A DNA stretch of 64,000 nucleotides from Acidobacteria bacterium Ga0074141 (GCA_001464665.1 LNDP01000024.1:310001-374000), one strand, 5' to 3'; numbered from the stretch's first letter, positions 24,930 through 34,256 are shown. The notes: a model not told the origin generated them from the letters alone. Program-made: numbers and translations.

Positions 24930-27900
24930 TTAGTCAAAGATATAACGGAAGGTCAACTGAACCCGGTACACATCACCTATGGTCGCCGTTGGCCTGAACG
25001 AATTAGTGACAAAATCCGAGCCGATTCGCTGGAGACAGTATGTGGCTACCGTCGGATTCGGATTCGGATTCTGTGCTCTACACGTCGCGGTTCCACTCGT
25101 ACTAGTCGTGATAAGAGGCTGGGTGGTCGTGAACGCCTGTCCAACTCCCCAGTCCTTGTTGAGAAGGTTGCCGAAGTTTAGGACGTCACCCCTGATCTGG
25201 AACCTGTGTGTCCTACCGAAGGCCTTAAGGAAGACCTCCTGGGTCAAGTTGAAGTCGACGCGTGTCTCGAACGGCAGGAAGGCACCGCCACGCTGAGCAT
25301 ACTGGCCTCTACGCTTCGAGAGATACTCGTTCTGATCGATGAACGCGTTCCACGCAGCAGCCTGTTGGGCCGGAGTGAACAGCACCGTACCAGAGGCATT
25401 CGTGATGTTTCCGAAATTCATCTCAGAAATGTCACGATGGATGTAGATCAGGTCGTTGCTCGTTCCGCCGTCACCATTGAGGTCACCGCTGAACGTATAG
25501 CTTGCGTTTCCGCCGTTCCGGGTCTCCCAGAACATTGAAACCGAAGTCGCACCGAACTTGAAGTACTCACGCCGGTAAGAAGCCACGCCGAAGATCCGGT
25601 TCCGCGGCGAAGCAAAGCTATAGCCGAGGCCGGGGTTGTTCGGGTCACCGGGGTGCTGGTTGTTGTTCCACGAACCGAACGCGATCGAACCCGGATCGAC
25701 AGTGTTCTTCGACTCGCCGTAGCTGTATGCAGCCTTAACGTAGAGCCCGTTCTTGAACGGCCGCTCCAAGGTGAAGGCGATGTTCGACGAACGTCCGACG
25801 TCCTGGTTCTTCAGAACGATCGCACTCGTCACGTTGCTGTTGATGCGGTTCGAGGTCGTCCAACGCGGACGAGTATCGGCACCGGTGAACGCCGTGTTCG
25901 CCGGGGCGAGGTTGGCATTGATGTAATAAATTCCGTTGACGTCGCGGTTGTAGATATACTCAGCACCGGCGATAAAGCCGAACGGTATCCGCACGTCAAC
26001 AGCGGCCGACGAACGCCAGATCTGCGGGAAGCGGAAGTCCGGATTCGATATAGCCAGGCCGTAGCTCGTTGCCGGAAGACCGGTTGCCGGCTGCTTGTAG
26101 CGGTCCGGGTTCGGGCTGAACGGGCGAGCAGTCGTGTTATTAAGCTCCTCAAATCCGGTCAGGATACCGTTCTCGCCGATCTGGTTCGAGATCCATACGT
26201 AAGCCGGACGGCCGGTGAATACGCCGGTCCCGCCGCGAACCTGAAGCCATGACTTTTTGAACGGCGTCCAGTTAAAGCCAACGCGGGGCGACCAAAGAAT
26301 GTTCGCTTCCGGAAGCTGCTCGGTCCTGTAGCGTGCCGCCGCTCCGGTCTCATCGCGGAACGTGAATCCGTTTGCCTGAGCATTGGTAAATCCGGTCTCA
26401 TCAAAGAACGGAATGTCCATGCGAAGACCATAGGTGAGCGAGAAGTTGTCCGCTACCTTCCACTGATCCTGGCCATAGAAACCGACATACTTCACCTTCA
26501 ATGGCTGAAGCGGCTTATCAAGTCCGGGAATGTTCGACCAGCGAACCTGGAAGCGTCGCAGATTGACTGGCGAAGTTGTACGGTTCGGATTGGCAAGAAA
26601 TCCGTTCGCATCCGCGAAGAAATCAGCAAGCGTGTTGTAAACGTAGGCACTCTGCGAACCGGGGAAAAACACGTTCTCCGAACTATAATTCTCGAAGCTG
26701 ACGCCGGTCGTCACATTGTGTCTGCCAAGGAAAAACGAAAGATTGTCCTGTACCTGGAACGACTTATAGCGAAGTTCATTGTTCGGCGTGAAAGGCTCGA
26801 AGCCAAGCGAAATGTAGGTCGAACCCTGTTCGAGAATGTCAATGAACGGGAAGATCGTGCCAAGCGAGTCACGGCTTTCGTCCTGCTTCGTAAAGCCCAT
26901 AAGGAGGCTGTTCGAGACTCTCGGGCTAAACACACTCGTCCACTCACCAACCCATGAACGGATGTTCTCGAGGATTTTGTAGTTCGAATTCTGGTAGGAG
27001 AAACCACCATTGTTGGCTCGCGAGCGTCCAAAACCAAGCGAGGACGAGGTCGAGAGCGGCACATCCGTATCCGAATCGAGCTGAATGTACCGGAAATTGA
27101 TCTTGTTGTTGACGTTTACGTTGTAGTCAGTTCGGAAAAGATACTTCTTACCGACCGTATCGCTGTTGTAGCCTGTGGTCGGTCCGGTCTCGTATCCGAA
27201 GTTGTTGCGAAGGAAGCTGCTAACCTGTTCAAGGTCAGAAGCGAGCACGCGGGAAACGCTGCCGCCAGCCGTTTCACCGGCCTGGCGAGGCCGAAGCGAA
27301 AGACCCGGGCCTGAAAGCTTCTCGTCCTCATAGCTGAAGAAGAAAAAGAGCTTATCCTTACCCGTGATGAAACCCGGGCCGCCTTCACCAAATCGGAAGA
27401 AAGGCATCGGGCCTCCGACGCGGAATCCCCACGTCCGATATTCAAACTCGCCGCGGTTGATCTCGTTGTCGCCGGCATTCTTACCGGTAAGTCCCGGTGT
27501 ACGGTAGATGTAGTAGATCGATCCACGATAATCGTTCGTACCGCTGCGGGTAACGGTGTTAACGCCGGCACCGGTGAAGTTGCCCTGGCGGACGTCATAC
27601 GGGGCGACGTTTACCTGAAACTCTTCGATCGCATCAAGCGAGATCGGCGAAACGCCGGTTCGCTGGCCCGGCTGTCCGGCGAGACCGAAAGAGTTGTTAA
27701 AGTAAGAACCGTCAACCGTGATGTTGTTAAGCCGGTTATCCTGTCCGGCAAATGAACCGCCGCCGCCGGCTTGCGGCGTCAAACGGGTAAAGTCGTTGAT
27801 CGAACGGTTAAGGGTCGGCAGATTGGTGACCAATTGCCTGTCGATGTTGGTCGAGGCACCGGTCCGTTCTTCCGAAAAGATCTGGTCGGCTTCGACCGTG

Positions 27901-28283
27901 ACCTCAACGTCAATTGCCGCACTAAGGTCAAAATTGACCGTGCCGGTCGTACCGAGGCCGAGTTGGATGTTCTCTCGGGTCTGTTCATTAAATCCGGCTG
28001 CGATGGCCTTGACCGTATAAGGGCCGCCAACGCGAACGGCCGGAAGATTATAAAATCCGGATGAGTTCGATGTTGTGCTGTAAGCCGAACCCGAAGGTAC
28101 GTGAACAGCTTCTATAGTTACACCCGCAACCGGGTTTCCGGTTCCGTCAGTAACGCGACCCGAAATAGCGGACGTCGTTACCTGAGCGAAAACAGCACCC
28201 GATTGAAAAAGGATGGCCGCGATCACAAATGCGATGCAGAATCCAGCCCTTGATAGCGCTTTGATCGTTCTGTTTTGTTCCAT
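24930..28283 (-). CDS. Oar-like TonB-dependent receptor with carboxypeptidase-regulatory domain
   Basis: 1117 residues. Signal peptide to about residue 34 (VFAQ). Residues about 37-115 form a carboxypeptidase regulatory-like beta-sandwich (ISGRVTDGTGNPVAGVTI). A plug-like region follows with ITVDGSYFNNSFG and ALDAIEEFQVN-type motifs (here SLDAIEEFQVN), then a long outer-membrane barrel rich in aromatic strands ending RYIFD. Acidobacteria carry many such receptors for large or sugar-rich substrates, but the ligand here is unknown. AGGAA precedes the ATG by eight bases, and a strong terminator follows. Confidence 0.9.
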   Translation of the reverse strand: MEQNRTIKALSRAGFCIAFVIAAILFQSGAVFAQVTTSAISGRVTDGTGNPVAGVTIEAVHVPSGSAYSTTSNSSGFYNLPAVRVGGPYTVKAIAAGFNEQTRENIQLGLGTTGTVNFDLSAAIDVEVTVEADQIFSEERTGASTNIDRQLVTNLPTLNRSINDFTRLTPQAGGGGSFAGQDNRLNNITVDGSYFNNSFGLAGQPGQRTGVSPISLDAIEEFQVNVAPYDVRQGNFTGAGVNTVTRSGTNDYRGSIYYIYRTPGLTGKNAGDNEINRGEFEYRTWGFRVGGPMPFFRFGEGGPGFITGKDKLFFFFSYEDEKLSGPGLSLRPRQAGETAGGSVSRVLASDLEQVSSFLRNNFGYETGPTTGYNSDTVGKKYLFRTDYNVNVNNKINFRYIQLDSDTDVPLSTSSSLGFGRSRANNGGFSYQNSNYKILENIRSWVGEWTSVFSPRVSNSLLMGFTKQDESRDSLGTIFPFIDILEQGSTYISLGFEPFTPNNELRYKSFQVQDNLSFFLGRHNVTTGVSFENYSSENVFFPGSQSAYVYNTLADFFADANGFLANPNRTTSPVNLRRFQVRWSNIPGLDKPLQPLKVKYVGFYGQDQWKVADNFSLTYGLRMDIPFFDETGFTNAQANGFTFRDETGAAARYRTEQLPEANILWSPRVGFNWTPFKKSWLQVRGGTGVFTGRPAYVWISNQIGENGILTGFEELNNTTARPFSPNPDRYKQPATGLPATSYGLAISNPDFRFPQIWRSSAAVDVRIPFGFIAGAEYIYNRDVNGIYYINANLAPANTAFTGADTRPRWTTSNRINSNVTSAIVLKNQDVGRSSNIAFTLERPFKNGLYVKAAYSYGESKNTVDPGSIAFGSWNNNQHPGDPNNPGLGYSFASPRNRIFGVASYRREYFKFGATSVSMFWETRNGGNASYTFSGDLNGDGGTSNDLIYIHRDISEMNFGNITNASGTVLFTPAQQAAAWNAFIDQNEYLSKRRGQYAQRGGAFLPFETRVDFNLTQEVFLKAFGRTHRFQIRGDVLNFGNLLNKDWGVGQAFTTTQPLITTSTSGTATCRAQNPNPNPTVATYCLQRIGSDFVTNSFRPTATIGDVYRVQLTFRYIFD

Positions 28284-28302
28284 TTTTTTATTCCTGTCGT
28301 TT

Positions 28303-28354
28303 TTTCATTCAGCGAGGGTTTTGTATTAAAAGCTCGAGGCGACGCTGAATGAAA
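28303..28354 (-). promoter_or_regulatory. Inverted repeat in the receptor leader
   Basis: A perfect 12-bp inverted repeat, TTTCATTCAGCG (28303-28314) and CGCTGAATGAAA (28343-28354), separated by 28 bases. It lies 20 bases upstream of the receptor start codon. It could be an mRNA hairpin controlling translation or an operator dyad. Confidence 0.5.
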
Positions 28355-28978
28355 CTCTAAAGTCTATTTTGCTGATGTGAATTCCAGGTTAACTCTTTAT
28401 TTTTCTGAGCCTGTTTTTGAAATCCATCGAAAACCCGCCTTGTAAGCATCTCCAAACTTCTTTTTCTTCGAAAAAGCTGAGGAAAAGATCCTGTCCGACA
28501 CCGTGAGAAATCCACTTTCTCGCATTTTTCGGATTTTTTTCCTGTTTTTTGAATTTCACCGAGCGGCCGTCTATTTGATCCCGGCTTGCGCTCGTAATAC
28601 GAAAATCTTGATTACCATTGCATTCACAGACCTTTAGCGTCTTGATCCGATACCGGAGTAACTCCAGACGGGACAATGTGGGAAGGCTGATCTGCGTTTT
28701 CAAACCTTAATGACGCAATTTGAGTTCCGCAAAAGCGGCGGCAGTGCAAATTGGATAAGCGAGCCTAAAAGCTTATCTTGCTTAAGTTACCGGAAAGTTA
28801 ACAGTTCGGAAATTTTGTCCTTTCCCGTTTGAATCTGTGCGAGAAAAAAGGGCGAAAGGCATACGTATTACGGAGTTTTTTGACTCATTTTTTCTGCGGA
28901 AAACCTTTTCATGATTTTCCGGCATCAAAGGCTCTCAGTAAAGTTTTTTCAAGTTGCCGAAATGGGGCGTCTTGAAAG

Positions 28979-29007
28979 TTGACTTTTTTGTAAAAATGCC
29001 ATAGATT
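28979..29007 (+). promoter_or_regulatory. Sigma-70-type promoter of the PilZ-like gene
   Basis: TTGACT (28979-28984), a 17-base spacer and TAGATT (29002-29007). Transcription would start near 29014, giving a leader of about 65 bases that carries the ribosome site. Confidence 0.65.
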
Positions 29008-29080
29008 TGCCGGGCATTTTTCACCTGCAGGGAATTTGATTATCGATTTTGGAATAGGAAACAAGGGGGATTTTTCTAAT

Positions 29081-29482
29081 ATGGCACAAATAGAGTACGC
29101 AACTTCGTCTTATAAGACGCCCCTTCATCATCGCATATTGGCAAATATGCCGGTAAAGGTCTCATGGACCGATGGTGAAAGTGGAAAAAGGGTCAGCGTT
29201 GCCGGAACGACCGAGAATATCGGCGAAACCAGCGCACTGGTCAATCTTGAGGTGCTTCCGCCGGTCGGAAGCGAGGTCCGCCTTCGGGTTCTGGAAGAAG
29301 ATAAGCCGATAATCGACGTTACGACCCGGGTCATCCGTGTTGAACGCGATCCGAGCAAGCCGCTCGCAGCTTTGTCTATTCTCCAGAACGTGAAGAAGTG
29401 GAGATCTACTGCAATGGAAGCGGCCGAACGCTGGGCAACCCGCCACTGGCAGCTTAATTACGATGAAGAGTGGGTCAACTAA
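29081..29482 (+). CDS. PilZ-like domain protein
   Basis: 133 residues from the ATG preceded by AAGGGGGA; an earlier in-frame ATG lies upstream of the ribosome site. The core is a beta-barrel-like run: KVSWTDG, TTENIGETSALVNLEVLPPVGSEV and VTTRVIRVERD, with the phenylalanine/serine spacing of PilZ domains. The usual c-di-GMP-binding RxxxR is not clear, so ligand binding is uncertain. A stand-alone gene with its own promoter and terminator. Confidence 0.6.
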   Translation: MAQIEYATSSYKTPLHHRILANMPVKVSWTDGESGKRVSVAGTTENIGETSALVNLEVLPPVGSEVRLRVLEEDKPIIDVTTRVIRVERDPSKPLAALSILQNVKKWRSTAMEAAERWATRHWQLNYDEEWVN

Positions 29483-29513
29483 GCTGATCCACGGTTTCTG
29501 AGATATCATAACT

Positions 29514-29549
29514 GGGCGGAGCGTCGAAAATGCGTTCCGCCCGTTTTAT
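29514..29549 (+). terminator. Intrinsic terminator after the PilZ-like gene
   Basis: GGGCGGA (29514-29520) pairs with TCCGCCC (29536-29542), extended by inner GCG/CGT pairing, followed by GTTTTATT. Confidence 0.8.
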
Positions 29550-29581
29550 TGCCCGTTGTATTTAGACGACAAGGGCAAACC

Positions 29582-29598
29582 GCCGCCTGACCGGCGGC
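29582..29598. repeat. Short GC-rich palindrome
   Basis: GCCGCC-TGACC-GGCGGC just upstream of the next start codon, with no T-run. It resembles a REP-type half element by character only. Confidence 0.35.
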
Positions 29599-29611
29599 AT
29601 CACAAGATTCA

Positions 29612-30676
29612 ATGAAGATCTTTATCGCGCTCTCTCTAGCACTACTTCTCGCTTTGCCGGCCGCGGCACAGGAAAAGCCGCTGACCCAGCAGGAATACGT
29701 CCGAATGCTCTATGCCCTTGAGGCAAGGTCGAGCGACCGGGCCGAGATCCTTGAAGCTCTGAGGGTTCGCGGCATCGGCTTCGCTCTCACCGATGGCCTC
29801 CGCTCGCTTACCCGTACGAAAAGCCGCAATGACGCGGAGCTTCGCCGTGCACTTGATGAAGCCGAACGCCGCCGGGTAGATCCTACGGCGGCCGAGCGGC
29901 CAAGCTCTGCCGAAACTGATGCGATATTAAAGGAGACGCGGGCGAATACGCTGGAGGCGGTCGATCAGATGCCGGATTTCGTGGTCAAACAGCTCATCCA
30001 GCGATCGGCTTCCTTTGCTGGAACCGGAAATTTCCGAAATCTTGACCGGTTGGTCGTCGGCGTTAGTTACCGGGCGAGCGGCGAAGAAGAATATCGCGTC
30101 CTTTCGGTAAACGGTGCCGTTCAAGCAGATCAAGGGCCGAAACGAACATATGAAGAGGTAGGCGGGACGAGTTCGACCGGCGAGTTCGTCACAGTTCTTG
30201 CACTGATCTTTAAGCCCGAAAGCGAAACGCGCTTTGAGCTCGTCGATACGGACGAGCTTCGCGGCCGGCGGGCGATCGTGCTTGATTTTGAGATAGATGT
30301 TGAAAAGGCCCGGCAGCAGATCCGCGCGACCGGGGCCAATACGCAGTCCACTGTTACGGGCATCCGCGGGCGGATGTGGATCGACCGCGAGTTGAAACGC
30401 GTTCTTCGCATCGAGAGCGACTCGGTCGGGATTCCGAAAGATTTCCCCATCACCGCTGCTCGCCGGATAATAGACTACGATTGGACCGTCATCGCTGAAG
30501 AGCGATACCTTTTGCCGCTCGTCTCCGATGTTCGCTTGACCATCCGCGAGGGCTCGCGTAATTATGAGACTCGGAACCTGATCCGCTTTCGCGACTATCA
30601 GAAGTTCGGAACCGAGGTCATCATCCGCGATGAGGACGAAGAGCCTTACGTCGAGGATAAGCCGGCCGATCAATAG
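29612..30676 (+). CDS. Secreted protein of unknown function
   Basis: 354 residues with signal peptide (cut near PAAAQ, residue 19). An N-terminal helical part (about 25-110, rich in Arg/Glu) precedes a beta-rich domain (about 115-335) with repeated strands such as RLVVGVSYR and GRMWIDRELKRVLRIESDS. The domain resembles outer-membrane-lipoprotein-sorting-like folds in general character, but I recognise no named family. It is seven bases upstream of the vanX-like gene and probably cotranscribed. Confidence 0.7.
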   Translation: MKIFIALSLALLLALPAAAQEKPLTQQEYVRMLYALEARSSDRAEILEALRVRGIGFALTDGLRSLTRTKSRNDAELRRALDEAERRRVDPTAAERPSSAETDAILKETRANTLEAVDQMPDFVVKQLIQRSASFAGTGNFRNLDRLVVGVSYRASGEEEYRVLSVNGAVQADQGPKRTYEEVGGTSSTGEFVTVLALIFKPESETRFELVDTDELRGRRAIVLDFEIDVEKARQQIRATGANTQSTVTGIRGRMWIDRELKRVLRIESDSVGIPKDFPITAARRIIDYDWTVIAEERYLLPLVSDVRLTIREGSRNYETRNLIRFRDYQKFGTEVIIRDEDEEPYVEDKPADQ

Positions 30677-30682
30677 GTAAAG

Positions 30683-31369
30683 ATGAAAATAGCGAAGACC
30701 GCAGCAGAAAGGCGACGGCTGTTTATTGCGGCCGTGCTTTTCTTTTTTGCGGGTGCGATCGGAATATCGGGGCAAAACGGCCCTCCAAAAGAAGAAAACA
30801 AACGAGAGGCAGATTTGATCGAACTAAATAAGCTCGACGCGACCATAAAACTCGACATTCGCTATGCGACCGACAACAACTTTGTCGGCAAAAAGGTCTA
30901 TCCCGAGGCCAGGGCTTTTCTCCAGCGGCCCGCGGCAGAAGCGGTCGTAAGGGTTCACAAAAAGCTTGCCGCCGACGGGCTTGGACTCGTTATCTATGAC
31001 GGCTACCGGCCGTGGGCGATCACGAAGCTTTTTTGGGAAGTGACACCGGAGGACAAGCGAAAGTTTGTCGCTAACCCGGAACGCGGCTCAAAGCATAACC
31101 GCGGCTGTGCGGTCGATCTAAGCATCTTTGACCTGAAGACCGGCAAGCCGATCCCGATGCCTTCTGACTACGATGAATTTACCGAGCGAGCCTCGCCCGA
31201 CTACGCCGGCGGCACCGAAGAAGAACGCCGCAATCGCGACCTGCTCCGAAAGCTGATGGAGGCCGAAGGCTTTACCGTCAACCCCAACGAATGGTGGCAC
31301 TTCGATTATAAGGACTGGGAAAGCTACGCGATCTACGACATCTCCTTCGAAGAGGCGTCAAGGAACTGA
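30683..31369 (+). CDS. D-alanyl-D-alanine dipeptidase (VanX/DdpX family)
   Basis: 228 residues with an N-terminal signal or anchor (hydrophobic residues about 14-30). The M15D zinc motifs are visible: SKHNRGCAVDL (SxHxxGxAxD) and NEWWHFDY with the catalytic Glu and third zinc ligand His. DGYRPW is also typical. It cleaves D-Ala-D-Ala in the periplasm; without vanHA neighbours a role in recycling wall peptides is more likely than glycopeptide resistance. Confidence 0.93.
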   Translation: MKIAKTAAERRRLFIAAVLFFFAGAIGISGQNGPPKEENKREADLIELNKLDATIKLDIRYATDNNFVGKKVYPEARAFLQRPAAEAVVRVHKKLAADGLGLVIYDGYRPWAITKLFWEVTPEDKRKFVANPERGSKHNRGCAVDLSIFDLKTGKPIPMPSDYDEFTERASPDYAGGTEEERRNRDLLRKLMEAEGFTVNPNEWWHFDYKDWESYAIYDISFEEASRN

Positions 31370-31390
31370 TGTAACGTAGAATATAAAAGA

Positions 31391-31422
31391 AAGGCCGGCT
31401 TCTCAGCCGGCCGTTTTGATTT
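31391..31422. terminator. Bidirectional intrinsic terminator
   Basis: GGCCGGC (31393-31399) and GCCGGCC (31406-31412) with T-rich flanks on both sides, between the convergent vanX-like and yceI-like genes. Confidence 0.85.
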
Positions 31423-31431
31423 TCGATCGGA

Positions 31432-32121
31432 CTATTGAGCCGCGGCCGGCTTTGCCTCGAGCGGCTTGATCGCTTCGATCTGCAGCCAGACCTTGATGTC
31501 ATTTGACAGCACCGGTGTTTCAGTTCCAGGCAGGTTTCCGCCGTAATTCACGTTGAATTCGCGCCGATTGATGGTCGTCTCGGCAACGGCACCCATCCGT
31601 GGGCCGTTACGCTGATTGCCCGGCAGGAATCCCGTTACCCTGACCGGGAAAGTGATCGACTTCGTCACATCCTTCATTTTCAGGTTGCCGGTCACCCGTA
31701 GCGAATCACCGCTTTTCTCAACCTTCGTGCTCGTAAAGGTCATCTCCGGATAGGTTTCGACCTCGAAGAAATCCTTCGTCCGCAGGTGGTTGTCGCGGCC
31801 ATCGACGCCTGTATCAACGCTCGTCATTTTAGCGGTGAATGAGACCGACGATTTCGTCACGTCCTCGGCGTTGTAGCTGACCTCGCCCGTGAAATCGCGG
31901 AAATAGCCCGGGACCTCGACCAGCCCCATGTGCTTGACGCGAAAGCCGATCGCCGAGTGTGCCCGGTCAAATGCGTACTTGCCGGTCTCGCCCTTCGCGG
32001 TCGCTCCGGCCTCTGCCGAGAAGCGTTCCTCGATGTTTGGCTGAACGGCCTCCGCGCCCGAAAACGTGAATGCCGCCAACCCCAATGCCCCTGCCAACGC
32101 GAATACGAATAGTCTTTTCAT
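31432..32121 (-). CDS. YceI family periplasmic protein
   Basis: 229 residues with signal peptide (cut near GAEA, residue 25). The lipocalin-like YceI domain is clear: YAFDRAHSAIGFRVKHMGLVEV, VDTGVDGRDNHLRTKDFF and FPEMTF-like strands. Members bind isoprenoid-type lipids. The C-terminus after the domain is short and proline/alanine rich. It precedes a small secreted protein on the same strand. Confidence 0.92.
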   Translation of the reverse strand: MKRLFVFALAGALGLAAFTFSGAEAVQPNIEERFSAEAGATAKGETGKYAFDRAHSAIGFRVKHMGLVEVPGYFRDFTGEVSYNAEDVTKSSVSFTAKMTSVDTGVDGRDNHLRTKDFFEVETYPEMTFTSTKVEKSGDSLRVTGNLKMKDVTKSITFPVRVTGFLPGNQRNGPRMGAVAETTINRREFNVNYGGNLPGTETPVLSNDIKVWLQIEAIKPLEAKPAAAQ

Positions 32122-32151
32122 CTTTCCTCCGATTCTAATTTCCTGTGATCG

Positions 32152-32541
32152 CTAATTTATTTCCACACGCATAAAAAACTTCGCTCGGCGAACCCGCTCG
32201 GTCGGCCGCTTCCGGACGTAGAGAAGATAATCGCCCGTCTCCGGCGCCGTGAAGCTGTATTCCGAGTAGCTGTCGTAGTCGGTCTCGAGTTCGAAACCGT
32301 CTCCCGCGATGCGAAAATCGAACAAATTGCCTTTCGGTTGTGATGTAACTTTCAGTTTCACGGTTTGCCCGGCTCTTGCCGCGAAGGTGAGATCCATCTC
32401 CTCGTTGTTCGCAAGCGTTCCCGTCACCGTCGCGGACGTTTTGCTGCCCTCGAAGCTGATCCGGTTCGGTTCGGCCTTTTGACCAGGAACGGCCAAACAA
32501 GCAAGAAACACTGCCGCTAGTGAAAGTGCGATCTTTTTCAT
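32152..32541 (-). CDS. Secreted pre-peptidase C-terminal-like domain protein
   Basis: 129 residues from the MKKIALSL ATG; a longer frame would run into rmlB and is rejected. Signal peptide to about residue 20 (VPGQK). The mature part has TLANNEEMDLTFAARAGQTVKLKV, then YSFTAPETGDYLLYV, the beta-sandwich pattern of PPC-like domains usually attached to proteases. Here it stands alone. It starts four bases after the rmlB stop. Confidence 0.7.
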   Translation of the reverse strand: MKKIALSLAAVFLACLAVPGQKAEPNRISFEGSKTSATVTGTLANNEEMDLTFAARAGQTVKLKVTSQPKGNLFDFRIAGDGFELETDYDSYSEYSFTAPETGDYLLYVRKRPTERVRRAKFFMRVEIN

Positions 32542-32545
32542 TGCC

Positions 32546-33565
32546 TTAACCCAGTGCCGTTCCGTACATCGTCTTGTAATACTCGCGGTACGCGCCATTC
32601 CGGATGTGCTCGACCCACGTCTGATTTTCGCGATACCAATCGATCGTTGCCGCGAGACCCTCTTCCCACGTCACACGCGGTCGCCAGCCAAGCTCCGTTT
32701 CGGCTTTCGCGGGGTCGATGGCGTAGCGGCGGTCGTGCCCGAGCCGGTCATCAACGTACCGGACAAGGCTTTCGGGCTTGCCGAGTTCGGCGAGGATCGA
32801 CCGGACGACCTCGAGGTTCCGGCGTTCGTTTCGGGCACCAATATTGTACGCCTCGCCAGGCTTTCCCTTTTCATAAGCGAGCCATATCGCCCGGCAATGG
32901 TCGTCAACGAATATCCAATCGCGTACATTCTGGCCGTCGCCATAGACCGGCAGCGGCTCGTCGTTCATCGCGTTGGCGATCATCAGCGGGATCAGCTTCT
33001 CCGGGAATTGTCGCGGGCCGTAGTTGTTGCCGCAGCGGGTGATGACGGCATCAACGCCAAAGGTTTCTCGAGCGGCTCGGACGACAAACTCGGCCGCCGC
33101 CTTTGAGGCCGCATAGGGCGAATTTGGCTCAAGCGGCGAGGCTTCGGTGAAGAATGCTGAGTCGTCCTCCGGAAGCGTTCCCATCACTTCATCGGTCGAG
33201 ACCTGCACGAAACGCCGGACGCCTTTTGCTCGGGCCGCATCAAGCAACACTTGCGTCCCAATGATGTTTGTCCGCAAGAACTCATCCGCCGAGTGGATAC
33301 TTCGGTCAACGTGCGACTCTGCCGCGAAGTTAAAGACGGCATCGCAGCCCTCGGGCATCGCCTCGAGGACCGCCGTTCGGTCGCAGATATCGCCTTTGAT
33401 GAAATGATGCCGCGTGGGGTCAACGTCCGCGAGATTTTCCAGATTGCCGGCGTAGGTCAGCGCGTCAAAGTCAACTATCTCAATCTCCGGCTGCTCATCA
33501 AGCACCTGCCGAATGAACGCCGAACCGATAAATCCGGCACCGCCGGTTACAAAGATCTTTTTCAT
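32546..33565 (-). CDS. rmlB: dTDP-glucose 4,6-dehydratase
   Basis: 339 residues, extended SDR family. TGGAGFIGS binds NAD, STDEVMGTL and YAASKAAAE give the catalytic Thr/Asp/Glu and YxxxK, and NNYGPRQFPEKLIPL is typical of RmlB. It converts dTDP-glucose to the 4-keto-6-deoxy sugar for rhamnose-type surface glycans. The usual STDEVYG tyrosine is Met here. rmlA, C and D are not adjacent. Confidence 0.93.
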   Translation of the reverse strand: MKKIFVTGGAGFIGSAFIRQVLDEQPEIEIVDFDALTYAGNLENLADVDPTRHHFIKGDICDRTAVLEAMPEGCDAVFNFAAESHVDRSIHSADEFLRTNIIGTQVLLDAARAKGVRRFVQVSTDEVMGTLPEDDSAFFTEASPLEPNSPYAASKAAAEFVVRAARETFGVDAVITRCGNNYGPRQFPEKLIPLMIANAMNDEPLPVYGDGQNVRDWIFVDDHCRAIWLAYEKGKPGEAYNIGARNERRNLEVVRSILAELGKPESLVRYVDDRLGHDRRYAIDPAKAETELGWRPRVTWEEGLAATIDWYRENQTWVEHIRNGAYREYYKTMYGTALG

Positions 33566-33570
33566 AACAA

Positions 33571-34158
33571 CTAAAACCGATCGCCGGCCTTCTTCTGCAC
33601 CTGTTCGAGCAAGATGTCGGCATACTTCCGCGGGCGGTCGATATTGGCAAAGACGAGTCTGTCGCCGTCCGTCCCCGCGTTATCAACAATTATATCGCCC
33701 AGACCGAGCAGCCGCTGCGTGATCGTGCACTTGACGGTCACATCCTGCACTCGTGTGAGCGGGATGCTCGTCGTTGTGCGAGAGATCAAGCCGTGGTCTA
33801 TCTCAAGCTTGTCTGCCGTCAGCGTATAACGCGAAAGCTTTTGCCGAGCGTGGAAATAGACGGGTATCAAAAGGAACAACAGGCCGATGACCACAAAAAT
33901 GATCGGCGAAACCGCGGGCAGAAGTATCGAAAGGAACGCTACGATCAAAAAGGCCGCAGCCGCGGTCAAGATATAGCCGGCCCAAACGAATCGCAACGTC
34001 GGATTGATCGAGAACAGCGGTACTGCCGAGTCGCGTACTGGAGAATCCTCTTTACGTTTGGCCACGCGCGTTTCTTCTTCAGGTTCCATGACCGAACCGC
34101 ACTTCTTGCAATAGACCGAATCGGGGGCATTATCGGAGCCGCATTTTGGGCAGAACAT
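33571..34158 (-). CDS. Zinc-ribbon membrane protein with bacterial PH domain
   Basis: 195 residues. N-terminal zinc ribbon (CPKCG...YCKKCG, residues 3-21), a linker, two membrane helices (about 58-100), then a bPH2/DUF304 domain with the LTADKLEIDHGLISRTTTSIPLTRVQDV signature. YdbT-type proteins with this domain are membrane-associated with unknown function. It is five bases upstream of rmlB. Confidence 0.85.
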   Translation of the reverse strand: MFCPKCGSDNAPDSVYCKKCGSVMEPEEETRVAKRKEDSPVRDSAVPLFSINPTLRFVWAGYILTAAAAFLIVAFLSILLPAVSPIIFVVIGLLFLLIPVYFHARQKLSRYTLTADKLEIDHGLISRTTTSIPLTRVQDVTVKCTITQRLLGLGDIIVDNAGTDGDRLVFANIDRPRKYADILLEQVQKKAGDRF

Positions 34159-34205
34159 ACCGAGAGTTTAAGGTGAACACGCCGCCGCCTGCAATCGCCA
34201 CGCGC

Positions 34206-34229
34206 AAAAAAGGCCACCCGAAGGCGGCC
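34206..34229 (-). terminator. Intrinsic terminator after the lytic transglycosylase gene
   Basis: GGCCGCC-TTCG-GGTGGCC on the minus strand (one G-U pair) followed by six T residues. Confidence 0.85.
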
Positions 34230-34256
34230 GAGTTTCAAATCAGTGGAGGAGAACAA

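Larger units (their letters stand above)
28284..29080. other. Long intergenic region between receptor and PilZ gene
   Basis: About 800 bases between divergent genes, clearly more AT-rich than either. It holds the receptor leader hairpin near 28303-28354, a 7-bp dyad GATAAGC-N10-GCTTATC at 28754-28777, and the PilZ promoter at 28979-29007. A 104-codon minus-strand frame at 28389-28703 (TTG start) lacks recognisable features and I do not call it a gene. Confidence 0.5.

Noticed and set aside
28389-28703. Minus-strand frame of 104 codons upstream of the TonB receptor
   Set aside because: TTG start without a clear ribosome site, no recognised domain, and composition like the surrounding non-coding DNA. 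It cannot be excluded but is not supported.
30683-31369. Glycopeptide-resistance locus
   Set aside because: The VanX-like enzyme has no VanH, VanA or VanRS neighbours, so a cell-wall recycling role is more likely.
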